From assembly GCF_010731295.1 (NCBI RefSeq), contig NZ_AP022579.1, forward strand, positions 5,518,001-5,582,000: a stretch of DNA of 64,000 nt, written 5' to 3'. Positions 33,057 through 41,663 of the stretch are shown here, piece by piece; the stretch's first letter is position 1, and each line of letters starts with the position of its first letter. The notes beneath the pieces were generated by a model. That model had not been told where the DNA came from and did not search any database. It worked only from the letters and a program-made list of their open reading frames with translations. The position numbers and the translations under genes were made by a program. The DNA comes from Mycolicibacterium boenickei. GTDB lineage: Bacteria > Actinomycetota > Actinomycetes > Mycobacteriales > Mycobacteriaceae.

Positions 33057-34289
33057 ATGGACCTGAAGTGGTCGACGACCGACCAGGAATTCCGCGACGA
33101 GGTGCGCGACTTTCTCGCCAAGAATCTGACGCCCGAGCTCCGGCGTGCCGGCCAGCTGATGACCAGCGTGTATGCCGATCACGACGCCAGCATGGCGTGG
33201 CAGAAGATCCTCCACGAGCGTGGCTGGGCTGCCCCGGCGTGGCCGGTGGAACACGGCGGCTGCGACTGGAGCCTCACGCAGCACTACATCTTCAGCCGTG
33301 AATCGACGCTGGCCGGCGCCCCGTCGTTGTCACCCATGGGCATCCGGATGGTGGCCCACGCGATCATCAAATTCGGGACGCAGGCGCAGAAGGACTATTT
33401 CCTGCCCGGCATCCTGACCGGCGAGGTGTTCTTCTGCCAGGGCTACTCCGAGCCCGAGGCCGGCTCGGACCTGGCCGCGCTTTCCATGGCGGCGGTGTCC
33501 GATGGAGACGACCTCGTCTGCACCGGCAGCAAGATCTGGACCACCCACGCCCAGGAAGCCAACTGGATGTTCGCGCTCGTGCGCACCACGCGCGGCGCCA
33601 AGAAGCAGCAGGGCATCACGTTCGTCCTGATCGACATGACCTCCCCCGGCATCGAAATCCGGCCACTGGTCATGACTTCCGGCGAAGAGGTACAGAACCA
33701 GGTCTTCTTCGACGAGGTCCGGGTCCCGAAGTCGAACGTGATCGGCAGGATCGACGATGGCTGGACGGTTGCCAAGTATCTGCTGGAGTTCGAGCGCGGC
33801 GGGGGTGCCAACGCGCCGGCATTGCAGGTGCTCGGCGACGAAATCTCCGAGGTTGCCGCCGAAATGCCCGGACCCAACGGCGGCAGGCTGATCGACGACG
33901 CGGCCTTCAGCCGCAGGCTCGCCGACGCCCGTCTGCGCACCGATGTACTGGAAATCCTGGAGTACCAGGTGCTGGCCGCGGTCGCCGACGGGGGCCATCC
34001 CGGCACGGCATCGTCGATGCTCAAGATCTTGAGCACCGAACTGAGCCAAACCCTGACCGAGCTGTCCATGGAGGCCGCGGGCCCGCTCGCCCGCGCCTAC
34101 CAGCCGCACGCCACCTTCCCGGGCGGCCCGGTGGCCGAGTACGAACCGCCTGCCGACGGCTATCACAGCGGCGCACCGTGGCAGGCGGTCGCTCCGCTGC
34201 GCTACTTCAATGACCGGGCGGGCTCGATCTACGCCGGAAGCAACGAGATTCAGCGAAACATCCTCGCCAAGGCAGAACTGGGGCTCTAG
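33057..34289 (+). CDS. acyl-CoA dehydrogenase, catalytic subunit of an alpha2-beta2 type
   Basis: 410 residues, ATG 33057 with GAAGGGG upstream. It has the GWAAPAWPVEHGG start of the actinobacterial heteromeric FadE group, FCQGYSEPEAGSDLAAL for FAD/substrate contact, and WTTHAQEANWMFALVRT. The MCAD-type base is absent (IYAGSNEIQ has Ala in that position). Instead E246 in FERGGG matches the Glu that serves as base in steroid ChsE-type heterotetramers. It abuts the next gene with no spacer. It probably dehydrogenates a bulky or ring-bearing acyl-CoA; the substrate is unknown. Confidence 0.88.
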   Translation: MDLKWSTTDQEFRDEVRDFLAKNLTPELRRAGQLMTSVYADHDASMAWQKILHERGWAAPAWPVEHGGCDWSLTQHYIFSRESTLAGAPSLSPMGIRMVAHAIIKFGTQAQKDYFLPGILTGEVFFCQGYSEPEAGSDLAALSMAAVSDGDDLVCTGSKIWTTHAQEANWMFALVRTTRGAKKQQGITFVLIDMTSPGIEIRPLVMTSGEEVQNQVFFDEVRVPKSNVIGRIDDGWTVAKYLLEFERGGGANAPALQVLGDEISEVAAEMPGPNGGRLIDDAAFSRRLADARLRTDVLEILEYQVLAAVADGGHPGTASSMLKILSTELSQTLTELSMEAAGPLARAYQPHATFPGGPVAEYEPPADGYHSGAPWQAVAPLRYFNDRAGSIYAGSNEIQRNILAKAELGL

Positions 34290-35432
34290 ATGGACTTCAA
34301 CCTGACCAACGAACAGGAACTGCTGCGCGACGGGCTGACCAAGTTCCTGGCCAGTCGCTACGATCTGGCATCCAGCCGTGCCGCGGCCAAGACCGGCCCC
34401 GGCTGGCAACCCGAGATCTGGCGGGGCTTCGCCGAAGAGTTGGGCATCCTGGGCGCCACCCTGCCCGAGGAGGCCGGCGGTATCGGCGGCGGCCCGGTCG
34501 AAACCATGGTCATCGCCGAGGCTTTGGGCCACGCCCTGGTGATCGAGCCGTTCGTGGACACCGTGGTGGTCGCCGGTGGCCTGCTGCACCGGTCCGGGGA
34601 CGCGGCGGCTGCGGCCCTGCTGGAGGACATCGTGGCGGGTTCGGCCATCGTCGCACTGGCGGCCACCGAACCGACCTCCGGGGACAACTGGCGCGACGTC
34701 TGCACCACCGCGCGCCGTGACGGCGACGAATGGGTGCTCGACGGCGCCAAGGTGATGGCCGTCGACGCACCGCTGGCCACACACCTGCTGGTGACCGCAC
34801 GTACCTCGGGGGAACATGCCGACACCGACGGAATCTCGCTGTTCCTGGTCGATATCGCCTCGTTGTCGACGGGATTCACCGCACACCCGTACCGCACCGT
34901 GGACGACCGACGGGCATCGGACCTGACATTCTCCGATGTCCGGGTCCCTGCCTCGGCGTTGCTGGGGACCGAAGGGCAGGCCTGGCCGTCGCTGGACCTG
35001 GCCCGGGACGAAGGAGCGGCGGCGGTGTGCGCCGAGGCCGTCGGCGGTATGCGCAAGGTGCTGGCCGACACGGTCGAGTACTGCAAACAACGCCAGCAGT
35101 TCGGCCTGCCCATCGGCAGCTTCCAGGCGCTGCAGCACCGGATGGTCGACATGCACATGGAGGTCGAACAGGCTTCGGCGGCAGTCTATCTCGCGGTGCT
35201 GAACCTCGATGCCGAGCCCGCGCAGCGGGCCAGGGCGGTATCGGCGGCCAAGGCCACCATCGGCCGGGCAGCGCGATTCGTCGGGCAGAACTCCGTGCAG
35301 TTGCACGGTGGCATGGGCATGACCGAGGAACTCGCGATCGGTCACTACTTCAAGCGCCTCACCGCGGTGCAGTACGAGTTCGGCTCAACCGATTACCACG
35401 TCGGCCGCTACGCGGAGCTCACCCGGAGCTGA
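34290..35432 (+). CDS. acyl-CoA dehydrogenase, non-catalytic partner subunit
   Basis: 380 residues. It starts immediately after the upstream stop. N-terminus MDFNLTNEQELLRDGLTKFL, then LGATLPEEAGGIGGGPVE, ATEPTSGDNWRDVCT, GRAARFVGQNSVQLHGGMGMTEELAIGHYFKRLTA (covering residues about 325-360). The C-terminal segment lacks the xGSNEIQ motif and no Glu base is evident. This is the pattern of the partner subunit in FadE26/FadE27-like alpha2-beta2 enzymes, where only half the active sites are competent. It ends before a bidirectional hairpin. Confidence 0.88.
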   Translation: MDFNLTNEQELLRDGLTKFLASRYDLASSRAAAKTGPGWQPEIWRGFAEELGILGATLPEEAGGIGGGPVETMVIAEALGHALVIEPFVDTVVVAGGLLHRSGDAAAAALLEDIVAGSAIVALAATEPTSGDNWRDVCTTARRDGDEWVLDGAKVMAVDAPLATHLLVTARTSGEHADTDGISLFLVDIASLSTGFTAHPYRTVDDRRASDLTFSDVRVPASALLGTEGQAWPSLDLARDEGAAAVCAEAVGGMRKVLADTVEYCKQRQQFGLPIGSFQALQHRMVDMHMEVEQASAAVYLAVLNLDAEPAQRARAVSAAKATIGRAARFVGQNSVQLHGGMGMTEELAIGHYFKRLTAVQYEFGSTDYHVGRYAELTRS

Positions 35433-35449
35433 AGCGGCCCGGCACGCAC

Positions 35450-35507
35450 CGAAACTGAAACCAGGGACAGAATCAACGCCTCGCTTTTGTCCCTGGTTTC
35501 AGTTTCG
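35450..35507. terminator. bidirectional hairpin terminator, perfect 20-base arms
   Basis: 35450-35469 (beginning CGAAACTGAAACC) and 35488-35507 (ending GGTTTCAGTTTCG) are perfect reverse complements with an 18-base loop. It sits between the convergent stops of the dehydrogenase (35432) and amidohydrolase (35509). The sequence is unrelated to R1-R3. Confidence 0.85.
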
Positions 35508-35508
35508 C

Positions 35509-36540
35509 CTACTTGGTGTTGATGAGGCGGGCAACTCCGCGCATCACCACCCGGGTGGCCTGATGCCGCACCTGATCCAGCGGTGAGGGGGCCGGGGCCG
35601 CCGGCGCGGTGCCGAGCCGTGGGAACAGCGCCAGCGCATTGTTGCGGTTGATCGCCTGGCGGGCAACGGAATCGAGTCCGTCGTACGTGTCCAGGCCTGC
35701 GGCGAACAGCTGGCTCGCCGGCAGCGGGGCGAACGGCCAGTCGGAACCGAACGTGATGTGGCCGGGTTTGGCGAACGCGAGCAGGGTGGGTAGCGCTGCC
35801 GCGCTCGACGACAGCGCGGTGTCGAAGTAGAAACTCGCGAAGTCGTCGAGGATGTCGGCTGGGCTGCGGCCGGTATCCCCCATGATCGCCACCGCCATGC
35901 GGTGCGACGCGTACGGGACGAACCCGCCGGCGTGGCTGAGGATGAATTTTATGTTCGGGTACTTGCGACGTATCCCGTTGCGTACCAATAGATACGCCGC
36001 ACGGGTGGTGTCGAGCAGGAAGTCGGTGGCGAACGGAACGACGCCGGGGACCGTCGGCCCTGGCAACTCGGCCGGATGGATGAACACCACCGCGGACCTG
36101 GCGTCCAGGGCAGCCCACAGGTCATCCTGGCCATCCTCCCCGAGGTACGTTCCGGCATGGTTGGCCAGCAGGACGATGCCGTCGGCGTTGCGCTGGTCGA
36201 GGGCGCGCACCGATTCGGCGACCGCGGCGTCGACATGCGGCATCGGCACGGTGGCGAAGAAACCGAACCGGTCGGGCTGGGAGGCCACCATGTCGGCTGC
36301 ATAGTCATTGACGTCGGCAGCCAGCGCGGCGGCATCGGCCGGGTTCGGCAGGAAGGTGGTGCCCGGGGCGGATACGGACAGCACTGCGGTGGCGACATCG
36401 AGTTCCGCCATGGTGTGCAACGAGCCTTCTGGGCTCCAGTCCGGCATCGCTCTACCCCCGGCGTCCTCGATCCCGGCTTTCTGCAACGCCTTTCGATAGT
36501 CCGGGGGAAGCATGTGGTGGTGGGTGTCGATTCGGTTCAT
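35509..36540 (-). CDS. amidohydrolase-2 (ACMSD-like) family protein
   Basis: 343 residues. A metal-dependent TIM barrel: DTHHH near the N-terminus (residues 5-9), FIHP about 153, LSHAGGF about 203, and FGSDWPF about 265 with the catalytic Asp. This is the set seen in aminocarboxymuconate-semialdehyde decarboxylase and gamma-resorcylate decarboxylase. Such enzymes decarboxylate or hydrolyse ring-cleavage intermediates. It is 12 bases downstream of the extradiol dioxygenase and so is the last gene of the leftward aromatic operon. Decarboxylation or hydration of a ring-fission product is inference. Confidence 0.85.
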   Translation of the reverse strand: MNRIDTHHHMLPPDYRKALQKAGIEDAGGRAMPDWSPEGSLHTMAELDVATAVLSVSAPGTTFLPNPADAAALAADVNDYAADMVASQPDRFGFFATVPMPHVDAAVAESVRALDQRNADGIVLLANHAGTYLGEDGQDDLWAALDARSAVVFIHPAELPGPTVPGVVPFATDFLLDTTRAAYLLVRNGIRRKYPNIKFILSHAGGFVPYASHRMAVAIMGDTGRSPADILDDFASFYFDTALSSSAAALPTLLAFAKPGHITFGSDWPFAPLPASQLFAAGLDTYDGLDSVARQAINRNNALALFPRLGTAPAAPAPSPLDQVRHQATRVVMRGVARLINTK

Positions 36541-36552
36541 GATCTTCCTTCC

Positions 36553-37554
36553 CTAACGGTCGGCGATGCCGGCGCCGGCCAGCTCTGCGACGCTGTCCTC
36601 GGACCGCAGCAGCGAGCGAGCGCCGGTCCTGAACTGGGTGAGCTTGTCGATGACCGTCCGTCCTTCCGGGGTGTGGCCCCAGATACTGATGCCCTGGTGG
36701 GTGGTGGGCTCCCAGGTCGTCTCGTCGACGACCAGCGGGTTCCACCCCACCTCCCATTCAAACCCGGATGGGGTCATCGCGTAATAGGACAGTTCCCGGT
36801 CGTTGGTGTGCTGCCCGACTCCCAACGCCATATCGAAACCGAGTTCCTTGATCCGCTGGTAGGACGTGGTCATGTCGTCGAGCTCCGCGACCTGGATGTT
36901 GAGATGCTGCACACGGGTGCGGATCGGGTTGACGGGCAGGCGGTTCACCGAAGCGATGGCCACCGAGTGGTGGCGCTGATTGACCCGCAGGAACCGGATC
37001 TTGAACTTGACGCCGCTGATGGTCTCATCGATGAAATCGGACAGCCGGGCATCGAACACGGTGCTGTAATAGCCACGCACCTGCTGCGGCTTCTTCGTCG
37101 TGATCGCCACGTGCCCGATGCCGTAATCGCCGGTCACGAACCCGCCGCGCGCAGTCATCCGCAGCGGTTCCTGACCGGTGTGGGCACGCACGAATATCTC
37201 CTGGGTCAACCCGTTGGGGCCGGGAAACCGCACCAGCCGCTCGACCCCGCGCAGTGCGGCTTCTTCTGCACTGCCCTCTGCGACCCGCACCCCGTGGCTC
37301 ACCACACGTCCGACGATGTCGTCGAACGTAACGTGGTCGTCGAGCTGCCAGCCGAGCGCGGTCACATCCTCGGCCGGTCCACGCTGCAACAGAAAGCGGC
37401 ATTCGTGCTCGTCCAGCCGGAATCGAAGGACACCGGGCGCAATGTCGTCGACGTGCATGCCGACCCCATCGCGGCCGAAACGCCGCCAATCACCGAACTT
37501 CTCGGTTTCGATGACGACGTATCCGAGTTGGACATTGCCGAATACGCTAGGCAT
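36553..37554 (-). CDS. type I extradiol dioxygenase (2,3-dihydroxybiphenyl-dioxygenase-like)
   Basis: 333 residues, two vicinal-oxygen-chelate domains. Fe(II) ligands expected at His148 (GIGHVAI), His217 (VQHLNIQV) and Glu268 (FEWEVG) are all present. So are second-sphere His195 (NQRHHS), His249 (GQHTN) and Tyr257/258, which serve in catalysis in BphC. The C-terminal tail (about 300-333) is longer than in BphC or HsaC. It cleaves a catechol beside the hydroxyls (meta cleavage) to a yellow dienoic acid. It overlaps the hydrolase stop upstream by 8 bases, giving the order hydroxylase, hydrolase, dioxygenase. Confidence 0.92.
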   Translation of the reverse strand: MPSVFGNVQLGYVVIETEKFGDWRRFGRDGVGMHVDDIAPGVLRFRLDEHECRFLLQRGPAEDVTALGWQLDDHVTFDDIVGRVVSHGVRVAEGSAEEAALRGVERLVRFPGPNGLTQEIFVRAHTGQEPLRMTARGGFVTGDYGIGHVAITTKKPQQVRGYYSTVFDARLSDFIDETISGVKFKIRFLRVNQRHHSVAIASVNRLPVNPIRTRVQHLNIQVAELDDMTTSYQRIKELGFDMALGVGQHTNDRELSYYAMTPSGFEWEVGWNPLVVDETTWEPTTHQGISIWGHTPEGRTVIDKLTQFRTGARSLLRSEDSVAELAGAGIADR

Positions 37555-38422
37555 GAGCGAGCTTCGAGTCCGGCCCGAGAAACTCGGTGACGAGTTGGTT
37601 GAACAGCGCGGAGCGCTCCCACTGCATCCAATGGCCGGTGTGTGAGGTCATCACCAGTTCGGCGTTGGGCATGGCATTGAGCAGCATCGGGCCGCCGGAC
37701 GGCCGGTTCACCTTGTCGTCACGGCCCCACAGGATCAGCGTGGGAGTCTGCAGGTTCTTGAGGCGACTGTCGCGGGTGAGGTCCATGCGCCACAGCGTGC
37801 GCAAGGCCTTCGGCCCCGACGGCCGGGTCAGCGGTGGATCGGCCACCACCTCGGGATCGATGGAAGCTCGGTAGCGCAGGTCGATCAGCTCGTCGGGCAC
37901 CGAACTGCCGTCGTACACCAGGTAATTGCGGATGAAGGTGCCCAGCTTGTCGCGGCTCGGGCCGTCGCCGGTGTAATACGACAGCAGGCTGTTGAGCCCC
38001 GCCGTCGGCAGTGCACGGGTGGTACCGATTCCGCCGGGACCCATCAGCACCAGCTTTTTCACCCGATGTGGGGTGTCCAGCGCCAGCCGCAACGCCGCGG
38101 CACCGCCGTAGGAGTTGCCGATCAGATGCGCTGCCTCGATGCCCAATTCGTCGAGCAGGCCACGGATCATGTCGGCGAGGAACCCGAACGGATCGTCCTT
38201 GTCGATGCCCTTCCCCGAGCGGCCATAGCCAGGCATGTCTGGAACGATGACCCGGAAGTGCGCGGCGAGAGCGTCGATGTTGCGTCCGTAATTGGACACC
38301 CCGGAGGCTCCAGGCCCGCCGCCGTGCAGCATCACCACGACGGGCCCGGCGCCCGCCTCGGCGTAGAAGATCGGCCGGCCCGCGACGGTCACGGTGTGTT
38401 CGGCAAGTTCGGTGGTGGTCAT
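37547..38422 (-). CDS. meta-cleavage product C-C hydrolase (BphD/HsaD/MhpC-like)
   Basis: 291 residues from ATG 38422; longer frames run into the hydroxylase gene. The oxyanion motif MLHGGGPGASG (31-41) is diagnostic of this family. The nucleophile is Ser104 in IGNSYGG, the acid is in WGRDDKVN and the His is in HTGHWMQWE. It hydrolyses the C-C bond of the ring-fission product to a carboxylic acid and 2-hydroxypenta-2,4-dienoate (or a substituted form). Its start overlaps the hydroxylase stop (ATGA) and its stop overlaps the dioxygenase start. Confidence 0.93.
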   Translation of the reverse strand: MTTTELAEHTVTVAGRPIFYAEAGAGPVVVMLHGGGPGASGVSNYGRNIDALAAHFRVIVPDMPGYGRSGKGIDKDDPFGFLADMIRGLLDELGIEAAHLIGNSYGGAAALRLALDTPHRVKKLVLMGPGGIGTTRALPTAGLNSLLSYYTGDGPSRDKLGTFIRNYLVYDGSSVPDELIDLRYRASIDPEVVADPPLTRPSGPKALRTLWRMDLTRDSRLKNLQTPTLILWGRDDKVNRPSGGPMLLNAMPNAELVMTSHTGHWMQWERSALFNQLVTEFLGPDSKLAHA

Positions 38423-40011
38423 GTGTGGGCTCCAGTTCTGGTCGGCGCCAGCTCGTGGCCGGGCGGTGGCATGGGTAGCCGCTGACCGGATTCGGCTGCG
38501 GCGTAGATGAATCCGTCGGGGCGCAGCACCACGGCGGCTGCCTTCTTGCGGTGCAACCAGGCGACGAGGGTGCCGTCGAGATCGCGGATCGCGCCGGGTT
38601 TGGCGCCCTCCCCGGGACCGGTCAACGCGATGGCAGGCACACCCAGGTCGGTCCATGCCCGCGCGCCTGCCGGCGCGACGCCGGTGTGGAGCACTGCCCA
38701 TCGCCCGGCCAGCACGTCGTCGAGCCGGACGGTGGCGCCCGCGTCGTCGATGACCCACGGCTGCGGGATCTGCCAGCCGGCCGCGCCATTTCCGGCCCCG
38801 GCGAAAAACCCGGCGCCGTAACGCGCATCCGGGATCCAGTAGAGCTTCTGTCCGCTGCGCAGCACCCCGGGCAGCTTGGTCAGTGCCCTGAGGGTGTGGT
38901 TGCGGACGGCCGCGATCATCCGGTTGCGCTCGGTGATCACCCGGCCGACGAGACAGGCCCGGCGGGTGACTTCGACGACGTGCGGTTTGCGTTCCGCCTC
39001 ATAGGAATCGAGGAGCGCTTCCGGGGCCCGGCCGGCCAGCACGGCGGCCAGTTTCCAGCACAAGTTGGCCGCGTCGCGCACGCCGGCCGACATGCCCTGG
39101 CCGATCCAGGGTGGCATGGCGTGCGCGGCGTCGCCGGCCAGAAAGATCCGCCCGGCCCGCCAGCGGTCGGCAACCCGGACATGGTGGCTGTAGACCACAG
39201 CCCGGAGGATCTCGACGTTATCGCGAGTGATGCCCTGGTCCTCCAACACCTTCCAGATCTCGGGCTCGCTGACCAGTTTCTGCTCGTCCTCACCGGCTCG
39301 GGCCGGGCACTCCCACCGGTGGTGCCCCAGTGGCGTCGGGCAGTCGACAGTAGGACGGTCCGGATTGCAGTGGAAACGGAGGCGGTCGTGGGCATCCCAT
39401 TGCTTGTGCACCTTGGTATCGATCACAACCCATCGTTCGGCATAGGTGTTGCCCGAATAGCCGATGCCCAACTGGCCGCGCGTCGGGGAAGACCCACCGT
39501 CGGCGGCGATGACATAGGAGGCCCGCACCCTTTTGAAGGTGTCGTTGCGGAGGTCGGCCAGCATCAGCTCGACGTGGTCCGATTTGGTCAGCACCCGCAG
39601 ACATTCGTGTTCCAGCAGCACCTCGACCGTGTCGAAGCGTGCCACGCCCTCCCGCAGGACATGGTCGACCGCGGGCTGGTAGATGAACTGCTGGGGCGGG
39701 TGGCCCGAACCTCGCGCGAAGATCGTCGTCTCGATGAACGGCACGCCATCGGCGTCGACGAATGCCGCGGGCCGATCGGGCAGCATGTCCTGCTGCAGGC
39801 GGTCCGCCAGGCCAACAGACTGCCAGATGCGCAGCACCTCTTCATCGGTACTGATCGCGCGGGCTCTGCCGTAAACATCTGGATCACGCTCGATGACAAG
39901 CACTTTCAATCCCTGGCGGCCCAACAGATTGGCAGCCGTGGCGCCGGTCGGCCCACAGCCGACTACCGCCACGTCGTAGAGGTCTGCAGTCACGGGGGCC
40001 TCTCTCGTCAT
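38419..40011 (-). CDS. FAD-dependent aromatic hydroxylase (MhpA-like)
   Basis: 530 residues from ATG 40011; GTG 39993 with AGAGAGG upstream is a credible shorter start. Class A flavoprotein monooxygenase: GCGPTG (18-23), the DG motif AADGGSS (169-175), and the GD motif LAGDAAHAMPPWIGQGMSAG (291-310) that binds FAD ribityl/pyrophosphate. A C-terminal thioredoxin-like domain is typical of MhpA/PheA relatives. It hydroxylates a phenolic substrate next to the existing OH with NAD(P)H and O2, creating the catechol for the dioxygenase. It heads the leftward operon and faces a double operator. Confidence 0.92.
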   Translation of the reverse strand: MTREAPVTADLYDVAVVGCGPTGATAANLLGRQGLKVLVIERDPDVYGRARAISTDEEVLRIWQSVGLADRLQQDMLPDRPAAFVDADGVPFIETTIFARGSGHPPQQFIYQPAVDHVLREGVARFDTVEVLLEHECLRVLTKSDHVELMLADLRNDTFKRVRASYVIAADGGSSPTRGQLGIGYSGNTYAERWVVIDTKVHKQWDAHDRLRFHCNPDRPTVDCPTPLGHHRWECPARAGEDEQKLVSEPEIWKVLEDQGITRDNVEILRAVVYSHHVRVADRWRAGRIFLAGDAAHAMPPWIGQGMSAGVRDAANLCWKLAAVLAGRAPEALLDSYEAERKPHVVEVTRRACLVGRVITERNRMIAAVRNHTLRALTKLPGVLRSGQKLYWIPDARYGAGFFAGAGNGAAGWQIPQPWVIDDAGATVRLDDVLAGRWAVLHTGVAPAGARAWTDLGVPAIALTGPGEGAKPGAIRDLDGTLVAWLHRKKAAAVVLRPDGFIYAAAESGQRLPMPPPGHELAPTRTGAHT

Positions 40012-40024
40012 CGAAGGTTGTCCT

Positions 40025-40058
40025 GTAGTGATCGCTACGGTAATGTAGCGATCACTAC
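40025..40058. promoter_or_regulatory. double palindromic operator for the divergent aromatic genes
   Basis: GTAGTGATCGCTAC (40025-40038) and GTAGCGATCACTAC (40045-40058) are perfect reverse complements with a 6-base spacer. Each half is itself nearly palindromic (GTAGYGATCRCTAC), so this is two operator sites with centres 20 bases apart, two helical turns. It covers the gap between the hydroxylase (start 40011) and TetR (start 40090) genes. Binding by the adjacent TetR is the obvious inference. Confidence 0.85.
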
Positions 40059-40089
40059 GGAGTCAATAAGCAAAATGACGGGAGTCCAA

Positions 40090-40725
40090 ATGCCCGCTGA
40101 TGAGCAGCCCAAGCCGCGCCGCCGCCGCCTCGACGGCGAGCAGTCGCGGGAGCGGATCCTCGACGCCGCCACCGAGATCGCCGCCGAGCGCGGTTACGAA
40201 GGCACCAGCATCGCGCTGGTGAGCAAGAAGTGCGGGTTACCCGCCAGCTCGATCTACTGGCATTTCAAGGACAAGGACGACCTGATCGCTGCGGTGATCG
40301 AACGCAGCTTCGGGACCTGGTTGACGGCATGGCAGGTGCCGGCCGACGGGACCGCCGAAGAACGAGCCACTGCATTCGGCGCGAACGTCGCCAAAGCACT
40401 GGTCGATTCCCCTGACTTCATCCGGCTCGGCCTCATGCTCGCCCTGGAGCGCCGCCCCGTCGAGCCACGCGCCCGGGCGATGTTCCTGCAGGCACGCGCT
40501 CAGGCGTTCACCCAACTCGTCGACACCGTTCGGGACTGGGCGCCCGACCTGAGCGACGCCCAGGTCCACCACCTGGCCACCTACACCATCGCCGGCGCCG
40601 ACGGGCTGTTCATCGCCAAGGAGATCGGTGGCGATTCGGTGGATCTGATCGCGCTGTTCGAGTTGCATGCACGCAACGTGATCGAGGCGGCCCGCCGACT
40701 GGTCGACAACGGGGACGGTCGATGA
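40090..40725 (+). CDS. TetR family regulator of the aromatic pathway
   Basis: 211 residues. ATG 40090 is preferred over ATG 40075 because GGGAG lies 5 bases before it. Its basic N-terminus ([20 protein letters not shown]) leads into [40 protein letters not shown], the TetR helix-turn-helix. The ligand domain contains [14 protein letters not shown]. It overlaps the acetaldehyde dehydrogenase gene (ATGA), so regulator and lower-pathway enzymes form one transcript. With the double operator just upstream it should repress itself, the two downstream genes and the divergent hydroxylase operon until an aromatic inducer appears. Confidence 0.92.
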   Translation: MPADEQPKPRRRRLDGEQSRERILDAATEIAAERGYEGTSIALVSKKCGLPASSIYWHFKDKDDLIAAVIERSFGTWLTAWQVPADGTAEERATAFGANVAKALVDSPDFIRLGLMLALERRPVEPRARAMFLQARAQAFTQLVDTVRDWAPDLSDAQVHHLATYTIAGADGLFIAKEIGGDSVDLIALFELHARNVIEAARRLVDNGDGR

Positions 40726-41663
40726 GCCGCTATCCGGTCGCCATCATCGGCTCGGGCAACATCGGCACCGATCTGATGATCAAGATCCTGCGCGGCGATG
40801 GGCGGCTGGCCGTGGCCGCAATGGCCGGCATCGACCCGCAGTCCGACGGTCTGGCGCGCGCCGCCCGCCTCGGGGTGGCGACTACCGCGGACGGTATCGA
40901 CGGGCTGCTCGCAACGCCCGAATTCGCCGATGTCAAACTGGTTTTCGACGCCACCTCGGCAGGCGCACATCGCGCCAACTCGGCCCGCCTGTCCCAACAG
41001 GGGGTCCGGATGATCGATCTCACGCCTGCCGCAATCGGACCGTACTGCGTGCCGGTGGTGAACCTGGACGAGCACCTCGACGCCCCCAATCTCAACATGG
41101 TGACGTGCGGTGGCCAGGCCACCGTTCCGATCGTGGCCGCCGTCGCACAGTCGGGCATCGTGTCCTACGCCGAGGTCATCTCGTCGATCTCGTCACGGTC
41201 AGCAGGCCCGGGAACTCGCGCAAATATCGACGAGTTCACCGAAACCACCTCCGCTGCACTCCAAATCGTCGGAGGCGCGCAGCGGAGCAAGACGGTGATG
41301 ATTCTGAACCCGGCCGACCCGCCGGTGCTGATGCGCAACACCGTGCACTGCCTGGTCGACGGCGACGCCGACCGACAGACCATCGAGAATGACGTGGCGG
41401 CGGTGGTCGAGAAGGTCAGCGGCTATGTACCGGGATACCGGCTCAAGCAACGGATCCAGTTCGAGACATTCAGTGCCGCGCGACCATTGCACATCCCCGA
41501 AACCGGGAAGTTCACCGGAACCCAGGTCACGGTGATGCTCGAAGTCACCGGCGCCGCGGACTATCTTCCCGCCTACGCGGGCAATCTCGACATCATGACC
41601 TCTGCCGCCAAGGCAACCGCCGAACGCATCGCCTCCTCCGAAAGCGTGATCACCCAACCATGA
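40722..41663 (+). CDS. mhpF: acetaldehyde dehydrogenase (acylating), MhpF/HsaG-like
   Basis: 313 residues, the standard length. Rossmann motif [12 protein letters not shown] is at 8-19 and nucleophilic Cys129 is in [14 protein letters not shown]. The family segments [22 protein letters not shown] and NTVHCL are present. It converts acetaldehyde (or propanal) plus CoA and NAD+ to acetyl-CoA (propionyl-CoA), in complex with the aldolase encoded next, which channels the aldehyde. Both ends overlap neighbours by ATGA. Low-level sequence features do not separate MhpF, BphJ and HsaG types. Confidence 0.93.
   Translation: MSRYPVAIIGSGNIGTDLMIKILRGDGRLAVAAMAGIDPQSDGLARAARLGVATTADGIDGLLATPEFADVKLVFDATSAGAHRANSARLSQQGVRMIDLTPAAIGPYCVPVVNLDEHLDAPNLNMVTCGGQATVPIVAAVAQSGIVSYAEVISSISSRSAGPGTRANIDEFTETTSAALQIVGGAQRSKTVMILNPADPPVLMRNTVHCLVDGDADRQTIENDVAAVVEKVSGYVPGYRLKQRIQFETFSAARPLHIPETGKFTGTQVTVMLEVTGAADYLPAYAGNLDIMTSAAKATAERIASSESVITQP

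Noticed and set aside
33330..35345. 671-codon leftward frame opposite the two acyl-CoA dehydrogenases
   Set aside because: The opposite strand encodes two clear proteins with all motifs. This frame is His/Gly/Arg-rich without motifs, a usual high-GC shadow.
38551..40725. Long rightward open frame (724 codons) opposite the MhpA-like gene
   Set aside because: Only its last 211 codons are a real protein (TetR from 40090). The rest is antisense to the hydroxylase, has no family motifs and runs through the operator.
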